This document shows, in pieces, positions 15,614-22,500 of a stretch of 30,085 bases of DNA; positions within the stretch are counted from its first letter, which is position 1; every line of letters starts with the position of its first letter. A program made the translations under genes and the position numbers. The notes below the pieces were generated by a model. It worked only from the letters and a program-made list of their open reading frames with translations. It was not told the DNA's origin and did no database searches. This stretch comes from Streptosporangiaceae bacterium (GTDB lineage: Bacteria; Actinomycetota; Actinomycetes; Streptosporangiales; Streptosporangiaceae): positions 1 to 30,085 of the forward strand of contig JASHOI010000121.1 of the NCBI GenBank assembly GCA_030041195.1, given 5' to 3'.

Positions 15614-16544
15614 GCGCTCCCAGCAGCTCCCAGGTGCGGCGGCGGTCGCTGGCACCGTTCAGGCCGGTGTTGGTGATCACGATCTCCGTGGCCCCGGCCT
15701 CGAAGTAGCGGTGGATGGCAGCGGCGACGGTCTCCTCGTCGCCGATCACGGCCAGCTCGGCGGGGTGCGCGACCCCCTCCCGCTCGAGCACCGCGCGGTA
15801 GGACGGCACGTTCAGGTAGAACGCCATCTGCTCGATCGCGGCGGCCCGCACCGAGTCCGCATCGGCCGTGACCACGGCCGGCAGCGCCAGCACGACCCGC
15901 GGTGCCGCGCGGCCGGCCGCGCGGGCCGCTTCGCTGATCGCGGGCACGATGAACCCGGCCAGCGTCTTGGGCCCGGCCAGGTACGGCAGGGTGCCGTCGG
16001 CGAGCTCGCCGGTGACCCGGAGCGCCTGCGGTCCCATGGCGGCGACCAGCACCGGCACCCGTGGCTGCGCCCCGGCCATTGCCGCGGGCATTATGGTCGA
16101 GGCGTACACGGTCTGCCCGCCGAAGTCGACCGTTCCGGCCGTCAGCAGCGCCCCGAGCACGGTCAGGTACTCGCGCAGATGGAGGATGGGCCTGCTCGCG
16201 TCCACCCCGAACGCACGCTGCACCGTCTGCGGTGCCCCCAAGCCCAGGCCGAGCGTGAACCGGCCGTGACTGGCCGCCTGCGCGGTCTGGGCCTGGCTCG
16301 ACACCACGATCGGGTGACGCGGGTAGATGGGGACCACCGAGGTGCCGATGCCGATGCCCGGCACTTCATGCCCGATGACGGCGGCCATGGACAGCGCGTC
16401 GTGGTCGAACTGCTGCGAAATCCACACCGAGCCGAGCCCGGCGGCCGCGGCCTCGTGGCTCAGCGACACCAGGACGTCGACCTTGTTGGGCGCTCCCGCC
16501 CGGTCCTCGGGACCCGACGGCAGGGCCACCCCGATCGATCGCAT
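15597..16544 (-). CDS. LLM-class (F420-type) flavin-dependent oxidoreductase
   Basis: A 315-residue luciferase-like barrel of the type often predicted to use F420. Recognisable segments are SLSHEAAAAGLGSVWISQQF, VPGIGIGTSVVPIYPRHPIVVSSQAQTAQ in part, HGRFTLGLGLGAP, and VLVAAMGPQALRVTGELADGTLPYLAGP in part. The TLPYLAGP end is characteristic of the F420-dependent group. ATG 16544 is chosen because AAGGA lies just upstream and MRSIGVALP is a typical beginning; extending the frame upstream to 16658 adds a low-complexity Arg/Pro stretch. The reaction is unknown. It converges with and slightly overlaps the TetR gene. Confidence 0.83.
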   Translation of the reverse strand: MRSIGVALPSGPEDRAGAPNKVDVLVSLSHEAAAAGLGSVWISQQFDHDALSMAAVIGHEVPGIGIGTSVVPIYPRHPIVVSSQAQTAQAASHGRFTLGLGLGAPQTVQRAFGVDASRPILHLREYLTVLGALLTAGTVDFGGQTVYASTIMPAAMAGAQPRVPVLVAAMGPQALRVTGELADGTLPYLAGPKTLAGFIVPAISEAARAAGRAAPRVVLALPAVVTADADSVRAAAIEQMAFYLNVPSYRAVLEREGVAHPAELAVIGDEETVAAAIHRYFEAGATEIVITNTGLNGASDRRRTWELLGALNGGG

Positions 16545-16677
16545 GATCCTTCTAAACCGGCTTTCTGGCCGGGCATTCCCGCCGCGCCCCGGGTCAGCCG
16601 CCGCTCGAAGCGGCAGCCGATCTGGCTGAGACTGGCTGAATCCGGGCAATCCCGGCATAAATCCTCATGATCGTGTT

Positions 16678-16968
16678 AACGGGGAATCGTGTCAGTCCTA
16701 TTTGCCAATGCCGCGTACTTAAGGACTTGCCGGCGACGGAAACGGTCGATCGGTGAGTTGTTTCATGATCTGGGTGGCAAACGTCGTGTATTTGGTCGTT
16801 ATCCACCCAGATCATGGAAATCGAATGTCTGAGCGGACCCCTGCCAGGACGGTTGGGGCTGGTGGGACTTGTGGTACAGCATGGAATGTCTCAGCCTCGC
16901 GTCATACCTCGGCCACCGCCGCGTTAAGTACGCGGCATTGGTCCTATTTGCTGACGCGTTTCCCCGCT
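16678..16968. repeat. Split hairpin (18-base arms) interrupted by the MITE-like element
   Basis: AACGGGGAATCGTGTCAG (16678-16695) pairs with CTGACGCGTTTCCCCGCT (16951-16968): 16 of 18 positions pair, counting one G-T wobble. If the 237-bp element and one copy of its 9-bp duplication are removed, the arms enclose exactly a 9-base loop, TCCTATTTG. A further copy of ACGCGTTTCCCCGCT follows at 16975-16989. The hairpin lies downstream of the OsmC-like gene and may have been its terminator or a dispersed palindromic unit. Confidence 0.7.
16705..16941. mobile_element. MITE-like non-autonomous element, 237 bp, with 18-bp perfect inverted ends and 9-bp target duplication
   Basis: The left end CCAATGCCGCGTACTTAA (16705-16722) and right end TTAAGTACGCGGCATTGG (16924-16941) are perfect inverted repeats. 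Both are flanked by the direct repeat TCCTATTTG (16696-16704 and 16942-16950), as expected for a target-site duplication. No transposase-sized frame fits inside. The interior carries a second inverted repeat, CATGATCTGGGTGG (16764-16777) with its complement at 16803-16816. The parent transposon family cannot be named from these ends; 9-bp duplications occur in several IS families. Confidence 0.82.
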
Positions 16969-17073
16969 CTGACTACGCGTTTCCCCGCTATCTGACCGGT
17001 GCCCTAGCTGCAGAAGTCGCGGGATCGCCACTCGACGTTGATTGAGTCCGGCTTGCTATCCCGTGACCGTGGT

Positions 17074-17640
17074 TCAAACGCTCTGGCGTGCTTCGCCGGG
17101 CGGCACCACCTGCATGATCGTGAACACCGGCGTCGGGTTCGTGATCGTCTGCATGACCGGCGAGCCCGCGACGGCCCGGTCCCATAGGTTGCGTAGGTGA
17201 TTCTCGTCCGCGTCACCGCTGATCCGGGCCGTGACCTCGATCGAGCGGTACCCGGGGTTACCGGTCGAGGAGAGCCCCGCCCACCTGAGGATGTTGTCGA
17301 AGGAACCGGTGAGCGAGAGCTCGACCGAATCCAGGCGGACCCGCTCGGTGGTCGCGTGCAGCACGAAGCCGGTGATCAGGCACGCCCCGAGCGCGGACAG
17401 CAGGTACTCGTGCGCGCTGGCCGCTGAGTCGTCGGCCTCCATCGCGGCTGGCTCGTCGAACTCGATCGTGTGCCGCCGTACCTGGGATTGGGCCGCGAAC
17501 CCGCCGCGCCAGGTCACCCGGGCGGTCCAGGGGCCGCTGAACTCCTTGACCTGTTCGACGTCCCCGAGCTTGCGTTGCAGTTCGGCTTGCTCCCGCTCGG
17601 CGATCCCGTTGAGTTCCTTGCCAGCTAGCTTGCGCCGCAT
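17074..17640 (-). CDS. OsmC-like family protein
   Basis: A 188-residue OsmC/Ohr-fold protein. Family features are the VTWRGGFAAQSQVRRHTIEFDEP region, the central helix SAHEYLLSALGACLITGFVLHA with C87, and the C-terminal TITNPTPVFTI strand. Typical peroxidase members have a second catalytic cysteine before the SPV segment; here that position reads AGSPVMQ, with no cysteine, so classical OsmC peroxidase chemistry is doubtful. ATG 17640 is preferred over an upstream TTG (17667) because GGAG lies five bases before it. It is divergent from the RecA/XRE/cupin regulator with 102 bp between. The 433 bp after its stop contain no gene except the MITE-like element and its host hairpin. Confidence 0.82.
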   Translation of the reverse strand: MRRKLAGKELNGIAEREQAELQRKLGDVEQVKEFSGPWTARVTWRGGFAAQSQVRRHTIEFDEPAAMEADDSAASAHEYLLSALGACLITGFVLHATTERVRLDSVELSLTGSFDNILRWAGLSSTGNPGYRSIEVTARISGDADENHLRNLWDRAVAGSPVMQTITNPTPVFTIMQVVPPGEARQSV

Positions 17641-17742
17641 GTCAACTCCGTACTCTGCTGATCTCAAGGCCTGCGATTAGTCTGGCAGGCAGGGCTGCGC
17701 AGCCACCCGGCTGGCGAGCCGCTGATCGATAGGGAGCGCGCC

Positions 17743-18942
17743 GTGAGCGACTTCATCGCGTCAGGGCGGAGCGTCACGGGGCCGCGCTTCGGCGTTGAGC
17801 GGCTCGACCACGTCGTGCACGGGCTGCTCTGGGGCGAGAACGTGGTCTGGGCCGGTGCCCCGGCGGCCGCGCTCACCCAGCTTGCCCGGCAGGTCATCAT
17901 GGCCACGACCGGGGTTCCCGAGTTCGGCTACCGGGTCCTCGTCCAGGCGCCCGCTTCCGGCTCCCCGCGCTCGGCCTCGGGTTCCCTCGAGGCGCTGGGC
18001 TTTGACAGGGTCGTCACGCTCGGCGCAGCGCAACCGCAGCAAGCCGCCGCCGCGATCACAGCGATCGACGAGGTGAGCGACAGCAAACCGCATCTGCTGG
18101 TGGTCTTCGACCTGCGCGACATCACCGCCGGGCCGGGCTCGCCGTGGGATTCCGGCACCATCGGTGCTCTCGCCCGGACCATCCTGCACGGCCAGGGCGT
18201 CGGCCTGTGGTTCGCCGGCGCTGGCTGGGCCGGCGGCGCCGACGGACGGCAGCTCATCGACCTGGCCCAGCTCGTCCTGGAGGCCGGCCCGGACCAGATC
18301 CGGATAGAAAAGGCGGACGGACGGCCCGCCGGGGTCGTCGGCGCGGCGGTGCGCCATTCCGTCGGCTCCGGGGGAGAGCTCACGGTGATCTCGAGCCCGG
18401 CCGCCGCCCGGCTCGGCAGCGGCCTGCGCGCCATCCGCCAGGCGCGCGGCTGGAGCCAGGGCGAGCTCGCCCAGGTGGCAGGGGTCTCGGCCAGCGCGAT
18501 CTCCCAGGCGGAGCGGGGCCAGCACGCGCTCTCGCTGGAGACGCTCCTTGATCTTTCCTCGCGGCTGGGCATGACCGTGGACCAGATCATCCGCGGTGAG
18601 CCCGTGGGCTACCAGGTCACCCGGGCCGACTCCGACGCCGGCGGCCTCGGGGCGCAGGCCCGGACGCTGGTGGACGATCCGCGGCTCGGCGTGCGCACGC
18701 TGCTGGTTCGCATCCCGCCGCACGGGGCGGCGGCCCAGGCCGCCGGTGTTCGGGGCCGCGAACTGCTGCTCGCGGCCCAGGGCCTGGTCCAGGTGGTGCT
18801 GCCGACTGCGCGGCCGGTCATCCGGGCCGGCGACGCCATCCTGGTGACCGACGGGCCGATCGCGAGCTGCCGCAATCTCGGTGACGACGAGGCCCGGGTC
18901 TTCTGGCTGACGCTCAGTCTGCCCGGCTTTACCGACCGTTAG
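17743..18942 (+). CDS. RecA-like/XRE/cupin three-domain transcriptional regulator
   Basis: A 399-residue regulator with an unusual build. Residues 14-190 resemble a RecA/KaiC-type domain (GVERLDHVVHGLLWGENVVW, and a Walker-B-like strand HLLVVFDLRD at 117-126). The P-loop lysine motif is missing, so ATP hydrolysis is unlikely. Residues 226-284 are an XRE helix-turn-helix (LRAIRQARGWSQGELAQVAG, then SASAISQAERGQ). Residues about 315-393 form a cupin-like sensor ending in VFWLTLSLPGF. The GTG at 17743 has GGGAG at good spacing. It is divergent from the OsmC-like gene and directly precedes the desulfurization-like enzymes, which it probably regulates. Confidence 0.82.
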   Translation: MSDFIASGRSVTGPRFGVERLDHVVHGLLWGENVVWAGAPAAALTQLARQVIMATTGVPEFGYRVLVQAPASGSPRSASGSLEALGFDRVVTLGAAQPQQAAAAITAIDEVSDSKPHLLVVFDLRDITAGPGSPWDSGTIGALARTILHGQGVGLWFAGAGWAGGADGRQLIDLAQLVLEAGPDQIRIEKADGRPAGVVGAAVRHSVGSGGELTVISSPAAARLGSGLRAIRQARGWSQGELAQVAGVSASAISQAERGQHALSLETLLDLSSRLGMTVDQIIRGEPVGYQVTRADSDAGGLGAQARTLVDDPRLGVRTLLVRIPPHGAAAQAAGVRGRELLLAAQGLVQVVLPTARPVIRAGDAILVTDGPIASCRNLGDDEARVFWLTLSLPGFTDR

Positions 18943-19031
18943 CGCTGGCGACGGCGAGTAGCTCGGCGAGCACGAATCGGTCACGTTCTCTAGAAGTACA
19001 GCTACTAGCGCAACTGCTGATGCCGAGAGGC

Positions 19032-19061
19032 TTGACAGTACAGCTTTCCAATCCATAACTT
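19032..19061 (+). promoter_or_regulatory. Sigma-70-type promoter for the SfnB/DszC-like operon, probably leaderless
   Basis: TTGACA (19032-19037) and TAACTT (19056-19061) are 18 bases apart. The predicted transcription start falls at about 19067-19070, on the ATG at 19069. There is no ribosome site in front of that ATG, which fits a leaderless transcript. Confidence 0.6.
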
Positions 19062-19068
19062 GATTTTT

Positions 19069-20355
19069 ATGATCGATAAAGTCGATAAAGCCGGGGCGGG
19101 CGCAGGCATCGGTACCCTCGCCAGGAACGGGCGGCCCACGCCGGATGACGCGGCCACGGCGGCTGGGGGGCGCCCGCCCGTGCTTCCCGATGGCGAAGCC
19201 GCGCTCGCGGCGGCGCGCTCCCTCGCCCCGGGGCTCCGGGCCGGGGCGTCCGAGCGCGATCGCCGCCGGCTGACGCCCCAGCCGGAACTGGATGAGATCG
19301 CGGCCAGCGGGCTGCTCGGCATCACGGTCCCGGCCGCGTTCGGCGGAGCCGGCGTTTCGCATGCGGTGCTGGCCGAGGTCATGCGCACGCTCGCCGAAGC
19401 GGACCCGTCCGTTGCGCAGACCCTGCTGCCGCACTTCGTGCTCGTGGGAGCGCTGAGCGGCCTCGGCTCACCCGAGCAGCAGAGCTTCTTCCTGCCGGCC
19501 GTGCTCGCGGGCACGCGTTTCGGCAACGCGGTCTCCGAGCGTGGCACCAAGCACGCCTGGGATCCGCAGTCCCGCATCGTGGCCGACCCCGCCGGCGGGT
19601 ACCGGCTGAGCGGGCGCAAGTACTACGCCACCGGCTCCCTGACCGCGGCGTGGATGGCCGTCGCGGCAAAGACCGAGCAGGACGATCTGGTCCTCGCGTT
19701 CATCCCGACCGACGCCGAAGGCCTGGAGCTGACCGACGACTGGACGTCGTTCGGCCAGCGCGCCACGATCAGCGGGAGCGCGATCCTGGACAACGTGCAC
19801 GTCAGCGCCGACAACGTGCTGCCGATCTGGCAGGCGTTCACCGGGCCCACCCTGGCCGGCGCGTTCGACCAGCTGCTGCACACGGCCATCGATGCCGGGA
19901 TCGCCCGAGACGCGTTTGACGACGCGACCGCGTTCGTGACGGCGCGTTCCCGCCCCTGGTTCGAGTCGGGCGCCGAGCGGGCGGCGGACGAGCCGGGCGT
20001 CATCCTGCGCGCCGGCCAGCTGGCGGTGCGCCTGTACGCGGCCGAGGCGCTGCTGCGCAGCGCGGCCGGCGTGCTCGACGAGACGGCGGCCGCGCCGCTG
20101 ACCGACGACAGCACGGCCCGCGCTTCGATCGCCGTGGCCTCGGCCAAGGCGCTGGCCGGCGAGGTCGCCACCGAGCTTGCCAGCGCGCTCTTCGAGCTGG
20201 CCGGCACCAGCGCCACCGACGACCAGCACAACCTCGGCCGCCACTGGCGCAACGCCCGCACCCACTCGGTCCATGACCCGGTGCGGTGGAAGTACCACCA
20301 CATCGGCAACTACGTGCTGAACGGCGTCAACCCGCCGCGGCATCCGCTGATCTGA
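19069..20355 (+). CDS. SfnB/DszC-like flavin monooxygenase (acyl-CoA dehydrogenase fold)
   Basis: A 428-residue flavoenzyme of the SfnB family, related in fold to dibenzothiophene monooxygenase DszC, expected to oxygenate a sulfur compound using reduced FMN. Matching segments are ASERDRRRLTPQPELDEIAASGLLGITVP near the N-terminus in part, the central SGRKYYATGSL, and the C-terminal RNARTHSVHDPVRWKYHHIG followed by NYVLNGVNPPRH, a strong SfnB/DszC hallmark. ATG 19069 is chosen because the promoter places transcription there; a TTG at 19060 is inside the -10 element. It starts an operon with the DszB-like gene 14 bp downstream. The substrate is unknown. Confidence 0.85.
   Translation: MIDKVDKAGAGAGIGTLARNGRPTPDDAATAAGGRPPVLPDGEAALAAARSLAPGLRAGASERDRRRLTPQPELDEIAASGLLGITVPAAFGGAGVSHAVLAEVMRTLAEADPSVAQTLLPHFVLVGALSGLGSPEQQSFFLPAVLAGTRFGNAVSERGTKHAWDPQSRIVADPAGGYRLSGRKYYATGSLTAAWMAVAAKTEQDDLVLAFIPTDAEGLELTDDWTSFGQRATISGSAILDNVHVSADNVLPIWQAFTGPTLAGAFDQLLHTAIDAGIARDAFDDATAFVTARSRPWFESGAERAADEPGVILRAGQLAVRLYAAEALLRSAAGVLDETAAAPLTDDSTARASIAVASAKALAGEVATELASALFELAGTSATDDQHNLGRHWRNARTHSVHDPVRWKYHHIGNYVLNGVNPPRHPLI
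19073..19090. repeat. Perfect 9-bp tandem repeat at the SfnB-like start
   Basis: TCGATAAAG is repeated twice without a gap, overlapping codons 2-8 and lying just downstream of the predicted transcription start. A related tandem sits at 11927-11944 upstream of the transporter operon. It could be an operator, or simply the coding of IDKVDK. Confidence 0.45.
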
Positions 20356-20369
20356 CGGGCCGGCCGGAC

Positions 20370-21470
20370 GTGCACACCCTGACCGATCTCTGGTACACCC
20401 GCTGCCCGGTCGCCACGGCGTCCAGCATCGCCATCGACCTGGGCTGGCTTGACCGCGAGTTCGCGCCGGACGGGATCACCGTGTCCTCGCTGCGCGCTTC
20501 CGCGTCCGGCGACGTGCACCAGGCGCACTTCGACCACCGTCACCCTGCGTCGTTCCGTCAGGGCGGCAACGTGCCGGCAATCTGGGCGCGGGCGCAGGGC
20601 CAAGACGTCCGGCTGCTGGGCGCGACCTGGGGCGAGCGGTTCCAGGCCCTGGTGGCGCTGCCGGAGTCCGGCATCGGCAGCGCCGCCGACCTGGCCGGGC
20701 GCAGGCTGCCGCTGCAGCGCAGGCTGCACGATCAGGTCGACTTCCGCCGGGCGACCAGCCTGCGCGCCTACGAGACCGTCCTGGCCTCAGCCGGGGTCGG
20801 CCTGGACGAGGTCAAGCTCGTCGACCTGCCGGTCACCGAGACCTACATCGGCGATCTCGGCGACGGGCGGGCCGGTACCCTGTTCGGCCCGCGCAAGCTG
20901 CGCAGGCTGCAGGCGGCCGAGGTGTTCGCGCTGATCCGCGGGGAGGTCGACGCGATCTACGTCAGCGGCGCGCTCGGCATCGAGCTGGCGGCGCTGCTCG
21001 ACGCCACGGTCGTCGCCGACATCACCGGCTACGACGTCGCGCGCCAGGTCAACAACATCACGCCAACGCTGCTCACGGTGAGCGGCGACCTGCTGCGCCG
21101 CCGGCCCGACCTGGTGACGCGGTATGTGGCCGTGCTGCTGCGCGCGGCGCGGTGGGCGGGCGACCACGCGGCCGAGGCGCGCCGGATCATCGCGCACGAG
21201 GTCGGCGCGATCGAGGAGTGGATTCCGGCGGCGCACGGGGCCAGCGTGCACCGTGAGCTGGCGCCGAGCCTGGACCCGCCGCTGCTGGCGGCCGTGGCCG
21301 ACCAGCAGCAGTTCCTGCTCAGGCACGGGTTCATCGGCAGCGGGTTCGAGGTGGCGCGGTGGGCGGCGCCGGAGATCTTGGCGTCGGCGGCCAGGCTGGC
21401 CGGTGCCGCGGACGACCCAGTTGAGGGAGAGGACGACCAGGATGCGCGTTGGGCTGCTGCAGGAAGGTGA
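20370..21470 (+). CDS. DszB-like desulfinase (C-S bond cleaving), often misannotated as ABC binding protein
   Basis: A 366-residue protein of the periplasmic-binding fold that lacks any signal peptide or lipobox, so it should be cytoplasmic. It aligns with 2'-hydroxybiphenyl-2-sulfinate desulfinase DszB throughout: TRCPVATA matches its SNCPVPNA, AHFDHRHPASFRQGG matches VHFTYDQPAYTRFGG, LADLAGRR-type and RRRPDLVTRYV segments follow, and QQFLLRHGF then VARWAAPEIL match its C-terminus. The catalytic set of DszB (C27, H60, R70, G73) corresponds to C12, H53, R63 and G66 here. DszB releases sulfite from an aromatic sulfinate. GTG 20370 gives the DszB-like N-terminus; it has no good ribosome site and is probably coupled to the upstream gene. 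Its 3' end overlaps the next gene by 29 bp. The true substrate is unknown. Confidence 0.8.
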   Translation: MHTLTDLWYTRCPVATASSIAIDLGWLDREFAPDGITVSSLRASASGDVHQAHFDHRHPASFRQGGNVPAIWARAQGQDVRLLGATWGERFQALVALPESGIGSAADLAGRRLPLQRRLHDQVDFRRATSLRAYETVLASAGVGLDEVKLVDLPVTETYIGDLGDGRAGTLFGPRKLRRLQAAEVFALIRGEVDAIYVSGALGIELAALLDATVVADITGYDVARQVNNITPTLLTVSGDLLRRRPDLVTRYVAVLLRAARWAGDHAAEARRIIAHEVGAIEEWIPAAHGASVHRELAPSLDPPLLAAVADQQQFLLRHGFIGSGFEVARWAAPEILASAARLAGAADDPVEGEDDQDARWAAAGR

Positions 21471-22500
21471 GGTACGGCCGGGCGTCTCGTACGCCCAGCG
21501 GTACCGGGAGATGATCGACGAGGTAGTCCTGGCCGACGAGCTCGGCTTCTCCGCCTGGGGCACCTCGGAGCAGCACTTCAGCGCGCCGCGGTTCACCGTG
21601 TCCGCACCCGAGGTGCTGTACGCGGCGATCGCGGCGAAGACCGAGCGCATCAAGCTGCGCCCCATGGCCGCGGTGCTGCTGCAGTGGAATCACCCGATAC
21701 TGGTCGCCGAGCGGCTGGCGACGCTGGACATCGTGTCGGACGGCCGGGCCGAGCTCACCACGGCCCGGTCCAACAACCTGTTCACGCTCGAGGCGTTCGG
21801 TGTCGACCCGGCGACGACCAAGGCCCAGTGGGCCGACGGGCTTGACGTGCTCACCAAGTGCCTGACCACCGAGGTGGTCGAGCACGACGGCCCGTTCTGG
21901 CAGATACCACCGCGTCCGGTGATCCCGCGCTGCGTGACCAAGCCCCACCCGCCCCTGTCGGTGGCGGCATCCAGCGTGAACTCGCACCACGATGCCGGCC
22001 GCCGCGGGATGGGCGTGATCGGGTTCGAGAACTACTTCGGATTCGGCTACCTCGACGAGTGCGTCCGGGCCTACCGGAAGGGGTTCGCCGAACGCGCCGA
22101 CTCGGCGCTGGCCCCGAACGACTATCTGGGGTTGTTTGTGGCCACCGCCTACTGCGCGCCAACCCGCGAACAGGCGCGCCAGGTCGCCAGCGAGGTGGCG
22201 CTGGGCTACTTCGGCTTCATCCTCGACCTCTACACCCCGCTCGGCCAGCAGTCCGGCTACACGTACCTCGACGACCCGATGCAGCGGCTTCAGGAGCACC
22301 GCGGCGACCTGGACTTCCTGGTCGCCGAGACGCCCTCGGTCATGATCGGAACCCCGGACGACTTCATCGAGCGGCTGCGGCTGCTCGAGAGCATGGGCGT
22401 CGACGAGGTGCTGCTGCGGATCGACGGGATCGGGCACGAGGACATCTTGCGCTCGCTCGAGCTGATCGGGTCGGAGGTCATCCCGGTGGTAGCCCCGTGA
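21442..22500 (+). CDS. LLM-class flavin monooxygenase in the desulfurization-like operon
   Basis: A 352-residue luciferase-like enzyme. The N-terminus MRVGLLQEGEVRPG is followed by the barrel segments VLADELGFSAWGTSEQHFS, RIKLRPMAAVLLQWNHP, and IVSDGRAELTTARSNN. Late segments include MIGTPDDFIERL and MGVDEVLLRIDG. The EQHF and WNHP elements are common in this class. ATG 21442 has GAGG nine bases upstream; longer in-frame extensions run inside the previous gene in another frame and are not real. It overlaps the DszB-like gene by 29 bp and the next gene by 4 bp, so the genes are translated together. By analogy with DszA it may carry out an oxidative C-S cleavage step; it is about 100 residues shorter than DszA, so this is inference. 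Confidence 0.84.
   Translation: MRVGLLQEGEVRPGVSYAQRYREMIDEVVLADELGFSAWGTSEQHFSAPRFTVSAPEVLYAAIAAKTERIKLRPMAAVLLQWNHPILVAERLATLDIVSDGRAELTTARSNNLFTLEAFGVDPATTKAQWADGLDVLTKCLTTEVVEHDGPFWQIPPRPVIPRCVTKPHPPLSVAASSVNSHHDAGRRGMGVIGFENYFGFGYLDECVRAYRKGFAERADSALAPNDYLGLFVATAYCAPTREQARQVASEVALGYFGFILDLYTPLGQQSGYTYLDDPMQRLQEHRGDLDFLVAETPSVMIGTPDDFIERLRLLESMGVDEVLLRIDGIGHEDILRSLELIGSEVIPVVAP

Noticed and set aside
16705..16941. Complete insertion sequence
   Set aside because: At 237 bp it has no room for a transposase and no frame with transposase motifs; it is better described as a MITE-like element.
17761..19434. Long antisense open frame spanning the XRE regulator and SfnB-like gene
   Set aside because: It has no recognisable domain and crosses a clear promoter region and two genes with strong family matches.
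20370..21470. Annotation as an ABC transporter substrate-binding protein
   Set aside because: No signal peptide or lipobox and no adjacent ABC permease or ATPase; the Cys/His/Arg set and flanking sequence match DszB desulfinase better.
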